Part shown: in pieces, positions 60,378-64,000 of the stretch
Numbering within the stretch: position 1 is the first letter of the stretch
How the letters are laid out: the number at the start of each line of letters is the position of its first letter
NCBI RefSeq assembly: GCF_010093225.1
Contig: NZ_PDWM01000014.1
Span: 1-64,000 of the forward strand
Length of the DNA stretch: 64,000 nucleotides
Direction: 5' to 3'
From: Pseudoxanthomonas koreensis
GTDB lineage: Bacteria; Pseudomonadota; Gammaproteobacteria; Xanthomonadales; Xanthomonadaceae
Position numbers and translations under genes: made by a program
The notes under the pieces: generated by a model
The model's database searches: none
Told to the model about the DNA's origin: nothing
The model's input: only the letters and a program-made list of their open reading frames with translations

Positions 60378-62468
60378 TCAGTAGTTGAAGTTGAGCTTGA
60401 TCCAGCCGGTGCGGCCCGGTTCGGCGATGCGCTGCGGCTCGGCCGGGTAGCCGAAGGAGCTGTTGCCGGCCAGGTTGAGGTGCTCGCTGTACTCGCGGTC
60501 GAACAGGTTGTCGATGCCGGCGGTGAGCTGGATGCGGTCGCTGAAGCGGTAGCCGCCGTTGATCGAGAACACTTCGAAGCCGGGGCTTGGCCCCAGGTCG
60601 CGGCCGACCACGTTGCCCTGGTCGGTGTTGACCCGGTCCTGCGAGGCGGCCACGCGCAGCAGCGCGCCCCACGACCACGGCCCGCGCTCACCGCTGGCCG
60701 ACAGGCGTGCTTCCAGCGGCGGCATCTGCGGCAGCGGGCCCTCGTCCGTTTCGCCCCAGGCGTAGGCCAGCACGCCTGACAGCTTGAGCCCGTCGCGCGG
60801 CGTCCAGTCCACGCCCAGCTCGCCGCCGGCGATGTCGGCGTCAAGGTTCCGCGCGCGCGTGGTGGTGCCCATCATCCCTCCGCTCATGTAGTCGAACAGG
60901 ATGTAGTCGTCGATCCGGCCGGCGTACACCGACGCCCAGGCCTCGACCGCGCCGCTGCGGTACTGCAGGCCGGCATCGAGCTGGGTGGTGCGTTCGGGTT
61001 GCACGCCGGCAAAGGCGTTGGCGGCGCCGGCCGGGCCAAGGTTCGGCGAGAACAGCTCCCAGTAGTCGGGCATGCGCTCGGCATGGCCGATGCCGGCGTA
61101 CCAGCCCAGGCGGCCGGCCATGTCGCGCTCGTAGCGGATGAAGCCGCCCGGCAGGGTCTCGCTGCGCTGCTGGCCTGCGGTGGGATTGGGCAGCGGCATC
61201 ATGCCGCTGCCGGTGGTGGCTCGCAGGTCATCCACTTCGGCGCGGTCGATGCGCAGCCCGGACATGAGGTGGTTGGCCTCGTCCAGGTGCCAGTGCGATT
61301 CGGCGAACACGCCGACGGTGCGGAAGCGCGCGTCCTCGCTCCACGGCATGTTGCGGTAGTTACCCCGGCCCATCGCGCTGCGCTTGCGGTGTTCGCTCTG
61401 GCGGCCGTCGACGCCTGCGGTCACTTCCCAGCGGTCCTGCTGCCAGGTCAGCGCCACGCGGCCGCCCTGGCTGGTATCGCCGACGTTGCTGGCCATCGGC
61501 ATCGGCATGCTGCTGGACGGATCCGGATCGCGCAGCGTGTAGTTGTCCATGACGTGGTCGACCTCGTTGCGGTAGACGTTCGCCGCCACCGCGTCGAGCA
61601 CGCCGCCGATGTGTTTCTTCTCGAAGCGCAGGCCGAGGCTGTCGCGGCGGAACTGCGAGCCGTCCATGCCGCGCCCGGCGTAGCGCGCCTCAGCATCGCC
61701 GGCGCCGGCGCTGAGCTCCAGCACCGTGTCCTCGTCCGGGGTCCAGCCCAGCGCCGCGTCGGCGTTCCACTTTTCCCAGGCCGAGGGCACTTCGCGGCCG
61801 CCGCCGTCGCTGTAGTCGTCGGCTTCGGAGCGGTTGGCCGAGGCGCGCACATAGCCGCGCGGGGTGCCGGCACTGGCGTCGATCACCTGGTCGTTGCGGC
61901 CGTTGCTGCCGGCCAGCACGCTGCCGGCGGCGCGCACGCCCGCGCGGTCGAAGTAGGGGATCTCGCGCTCGAAGCGCACCGTGCCGGCCGAGGCACCGCC
62001 GCCCCACAGCACCGTCTGCGGGCCCTTGATCACGGTCAGCCGGTCGTAGGTTTCCGGTGCGATGTAGGACATGGCGTTGTCCATGCGCGAGGGGCAGGCG
62101 CCGCTGAGCGCGCCATCGTTGGTCAGCAGCGCGATGCGCGAGCCGAACATGCCGCGCAGCACCGGGTCGCCGTTGGTGCCGCCGCTGCGCAGGGTGCTGA
62201 AGCCGGGGATGGTCTTGAGGTAGTCGGCGCCGTCGCTGGCCGGGACCGGCTGCCGCGGCAGCTTCGGGTCGGTGACGAAGGTGCTTGCAGCAATCGGCGC
62301 CACGCCAATCACCACCACACCGTCGATCTGGGTGACCGCTGCGGTGGTCGGCGCGGCATGCACGTGCGCGGCTTCGGAGGGTTCCGGTGCAGGCGCCGGT
62401 GTCGCCACCGCCGCGGGCGGGACGAACAGGGCGCCGGCCAGGGCGCAGGCGAGCAGGGTCCTTTTCAT
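60378..62468 (-). CDS. TonB-dependent copper receptor (OprC/NosA type)
   Basis: A 696-residue outer-membrane receptor. After the signal peptide lie a plug (PGFSTLRSGGTNGDPVLRGM) and a barrel with Met-rich loops (SSSMPMPMASN, TGSGMMPLPN, MSGGMMGTTTRARN) that suit copper. The pattern GHAERMPDYWELFSPN and the TTTRARN-D stretch are those of OprC/NosA. It is divergent from nirK, whose enzyme needs copper, and FNR boxes lie in the shared promoter region. Confidence 0.9.
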   Translation of the reverse strand: MKRTLLACALAGALFVPPAAVATPAPAPEPSEAAHVHAAPTTAAVTQIDGVVVIGVAPIAASTFVTDPKLPRQPVPASDGADYLKTIPGFSTLRSGGTNGDPVLRGMFGSRIALLTNDGALSGACPSRMDNAMSYIAPETYDRLTVIKGPQTVLWGGGASAGTVRFEREIPYFDRAGVRAAGSVLAGSNGRNDQVIDASAGTPRGYVRASANRSEADDYSDGGGREVPSAWEKWNADAALGWTPDEDTVLELSAGAGDAEARYAGRGMDGSQFRRDSLGLRFEKKHIGGVLDAVAANVYRNEVDHVMDNYTLRDPDPSSSMPMPMASNVGDTSQGGRVALTWQQDRWEVTAGVDGRQSEHRKRSAMGRGNYRNMPWSEDARFRTVGVFAESHWHLDEANHLMSGLRIDRAEVDDLRATTGSGMMPLPNPTAGQQRSETLPGGFIRYERDMAGRLGWYAGIGHAERMPDYWELFSPNLGPAGAANAFAGVQPERTTQLDAGLQYRSGAVEAWASVYAGRIDDYILFDYMSGGMMGTTTRARNLDADIAGGELGVDWTPRDGLKLSGVLAYAWGETDEGPLPQMPPLEARLSASGERGPWSWGALLRVAASQDRVNTDQGNVVGRDLGPSPGFEVFSINGGYRFSDRIQLTAGIDNLFDREYSEHLNLAGNSSFGYPAEPQRIAEPGRTGWIKLNFNY

Positions 62469-62535
62469 GGTGCTCTTCCGTTCTCTTTTCCGTTTTCGAT
62501 GTGCAGATTCTGGGGCCGCGCAAGTCGCAGGGGAT

Positions 62536-62550
62536 TGGACAAAATGTCCA
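62536..62550. promoter_or_regulatory. Perfect 15-bp inverted repeat in the nirK-receptor region
   Basis: TGGACAAAATGTCCA, arms of six bases around AAA, 68-82 bp upstream of the receptor start. It differs from the FNR pattern and could bind another regulator, for instance one sensing copper or NO (inference). Confidence 0.45.
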
Positions 62551-62563
62551 CCTGAAGGGTTGC

Positions 62564-62577
62564 TTGACCTTTATCAA
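62564..62577. promoter_or_regulatory. FNR box 1 in the nirK-copper receptor region
   Basis: TTGACCTTTATCAA; 62570 is 41.5 bp from a predicted receptor start near 62529, so it probably serves the receptor gene. Confidence 0.8.
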
Positions 62578-62603
62578 GCAGACCGCCACCACCGCGCCCA
62601 GGC

Positions 62604-62617
62604 TTGATGCAAATCAA
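62604..62617 (+). promoter_or_regulatory. FNR box 2 in the nirK-copper receptor region
   Basis: TTGATGCAAATCAA is a perfect FNR consensus site, 68 bp upstream of the nirK ATG. The predicted start is near 62652. Confidence 0.88.
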
Positions 62618-62684
62618 GGAGCGCGACCATGCGCAGGCGCACGCTTTGTTCCGCAGACCAACGGACCCAACAGAGAGAACCGCA

Positions 62685-63755
62685 ATGAAGACCCGTCACT
62701 CCCCGCTCCTCGCCTGTGCGCTTGCCGGTGCCATCGCTGCCGTGTTCGCCGGCCAGGCCATCGCCGCCAAGCCGGCCGCCGACGCCAACCTGCCGGTGAT
62801 CCAGGCGCAGCTGACCGCGCCGCCGGAAGTACCGGCGCCGATCACGCGCAAGACGCCGGCCAAGATCGTCGTCGACCTGGAGATGGTCGAGAAGGACATG
62901 CGCCTGGCCGACGGCGTCACCTACAACTTCTGGACCTTCGGCGGCACGGTGCCGGGCAGCTTCATCCGCGTGCGCGAAGGCGACACGGTGGAGTTCAAGC
63001 TGAAGAACCACCACAGCTCGCACATGTCGCACAACATCGACCTGCACGCCGTCACCGGCCAGGGCGGTGGCGCCGAGGCCACGTTCACGCTGCCGGGCAA
63101 GGAAACGCAGTTCACCTTCAAGGCGCTCAACCCGGGCCTGTACGTCTACCACTGCGCGATGGCCCCGGTGGCGATGCACGTGGCCAACGGCATGTACGGC
63201 CTGATCCTGGTCGAGCCGGAGGAAGGCATGGAGCCGGTGGACCAGGAGTTCTACGTCATGCAGGGCGACTTCTACACCGAGGGCGAGCACGGCGAACCGG
63301 GCCTGCAGCCGTTCAGCCTGGAGAAGGGCATCGCCGAGCACCCGGACTACGTGGTGTTCAACGGTTCAGTCGGCGCCCTGACCGGCGACAACGCGCTGCA
63401 GGCCAAGGCCGGCGAGAAGATCCGCATGTTCGTCGGCAACGGCGGCCCGAACCTGGTGTCCAGCTTCCACGTCATCGGCGAGATCTTCGACAAGGTCTAC
63501 ATCGAGGGCGGCACCAAGTACCAGGAGAACGTGCAGACGACGCTGATCCCGGCCGGCGGTTCGGCCGTGGTCGAGTTCACCGCCGACGTCCCCGGCAACT
63601 TCGTGCTGGTCGACCACAGCATCTTCCGCGCCTTCCACAAGGGTGCGCTGGGCATCCTCAAGGTCGATGGCGAGCCGAAGCACGACATCTACACCGGCCA
63701 GCAGCACGACATCGACTACCCCGAAGGCATCCCGCAGGGCAACCAGTACAAGTAA
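62685..63755 (+). CDS. nirK: Copper-containing nitrite reductase
   Basis: A 356-residue periplasmic enzyme that reduces nitrite to nitric oxide. The signal peptide ends AGQAIA. Two cupredoxin domains carry the copper ligands: [18 protein letters not shown] for type 1 and 2 His, [18 protein letters not shown] for the type 1 Cys, His and Met, and [11 protein letters not shown] and [14 protein letters not shown] for the second domain. The ATG at 62685 follows AGAGAGAA. nirV starts 22 bp later. Confidence 0.97.
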   Translation: MKTRHSPLLACALAGAIAAVFAGQAIAAKPAADANLPVIQAQLTAPPEVPAPITRKTPAKIVVDLEMVEKDMRLADGVTYNFWTFGGTVPGSFIRVREGDTVEFKLKNHHSSHMSHNIDLHAVTGQGGGAEATFTLPGKETQFTFKALNPGLYVYHCAMAPVAMHVANGMYGLILVEPEEGMEPVDQEFYVMQGDFYTEGEHGEPGLQPFSLEKGIAEHPDYVVFNGSVGALTGDNALQAKAGEKIRMFVGNGGPNLVSSFHVIGEIFDKVYIEGGTKYQENVQTTLIPAGGSAVVEFTADVPGNFVLVDHSIFRAFHKGALGILKVDGEPKHDIYTGQQHDIDYPEGIPQGNQYK

Positions 63756-63777
63756 GAGGCAGCACGCAGGCACCGAG

Positions 63778-64000
63778 ATGGAACGCATGTCCCGCCCGAA
63801 ACCGCTCCTGGCACTGGTTGCAGCCCTGGCCCTGGCACCGGCGCTTGCCGTTGCCGGCGGCCCGGACGCCAGCGCAGGCAACGGCGGCGCCAGGGACGGC
63901 ACGATCGCCTGGCAGGCGATCGCCGGCGGGCAGTTCCGTTCCTCGGTGCGGTTCGAGGAGGCCTCGGCCACCGTGCCGGTGGCCTCCTTCCAGCTGATGT
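63778..64000 (+). CDS. nirV: NirV-like formylglycine-generating-enzyme-domain protein (partial)
   Basis: The start of a gene cut by the window end. A signal peptide (LLALVAALALAPALAVAGG) is followed by IAWQAIAGGQFRSSV and VPVASFQLM, the opening of a sulfatase-modifying-factor (FGE-type) domain. NirV of this family often follows nirK. The first ATG is used; another three codons later is possible. Confidence 0.75.
   Translation, partial: MERMSRPKPLLALVAALALAPALAVAGGPDASAGNGGARDGTIAWQAIAGGQFRSSVRFEEASATVPVASFQLM

Overview
The window is high-GC gammaproteobacterial DNA, most likely from the Lysobacteraceae/Xanthomonadaceae (Luteimonas, Lysobacter, Pseudoxanthomonas or Stenotrophomonas relatives). 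The evidence is codon use, the TonB-receptor-rich gene style, GTAG-type REP/SMAG-like palindromes and a PhoPQ-PepSY unit. The assignment is an inference; no rRNA is present.

Layout. 1-2900: the end of a hybrid histidine kinase, bacterioferritin and its ferredoxin behind a Fur-like box, rppH, a tRNA-Met with terminator, and a DUF1778/GNAT toxin-antitoxin pair. 3000-9400: a lipoprotein amidohydrolase, then the periplasmic nitrate reductase operon napEFDABC with a broken outer-membrane-protein tail downstream. 9400-13950: a PepSY/PhoP/PhoQ-type signalling unit and a divergent TonB receptor.

13920-34035 is a phytate and myo-inositol island. A TonB receptor, a two-domain beta-propeller phytase lipoprotein and a histidine acid phosphatase lipoprotein act at the surface and in the periplasm. 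An eight-gene operon (iolC-iolD-iolE-iolB-iolA-GlpT-type MFS-inositol monophosphatase-phoD), two tandem iolG genes and an RpiR regulator take the products to central metabolism. A shared AT-rich motif lies in front of iolC, between rpiR and iolG, and between the receptor and the phytase, suggesting one regulon.

34145-42116 is a nitrate assimilation operon (transporter-nirB-nirD-nasA-cobA) with a textbook sigma54 promoter and a perfect NtrC palindrome 146 bp upstream of the predicted start.

42242-64000 is an anaerobic/denitrification region: hemN and an FNR regulator, quinol-type norB, NnrS, small DUF2249 genes, a porin, anaerobic ubiquinone genes (a chorismate mutase-UbiT fusion, ubiU, ubiV, ubiD), nadA and an apparently frameshifted nadB, a copper TonB receptor, the copper nitrite reductase nirK and the start of nirV. 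Ten FNR/DNR-type boxes, several with a -10 at the spacing expected of class II FNR promoters, tie these units together. With nap, nirK and qNor the window encodes nitrate to nitrous oxide; no nosZ is seen.
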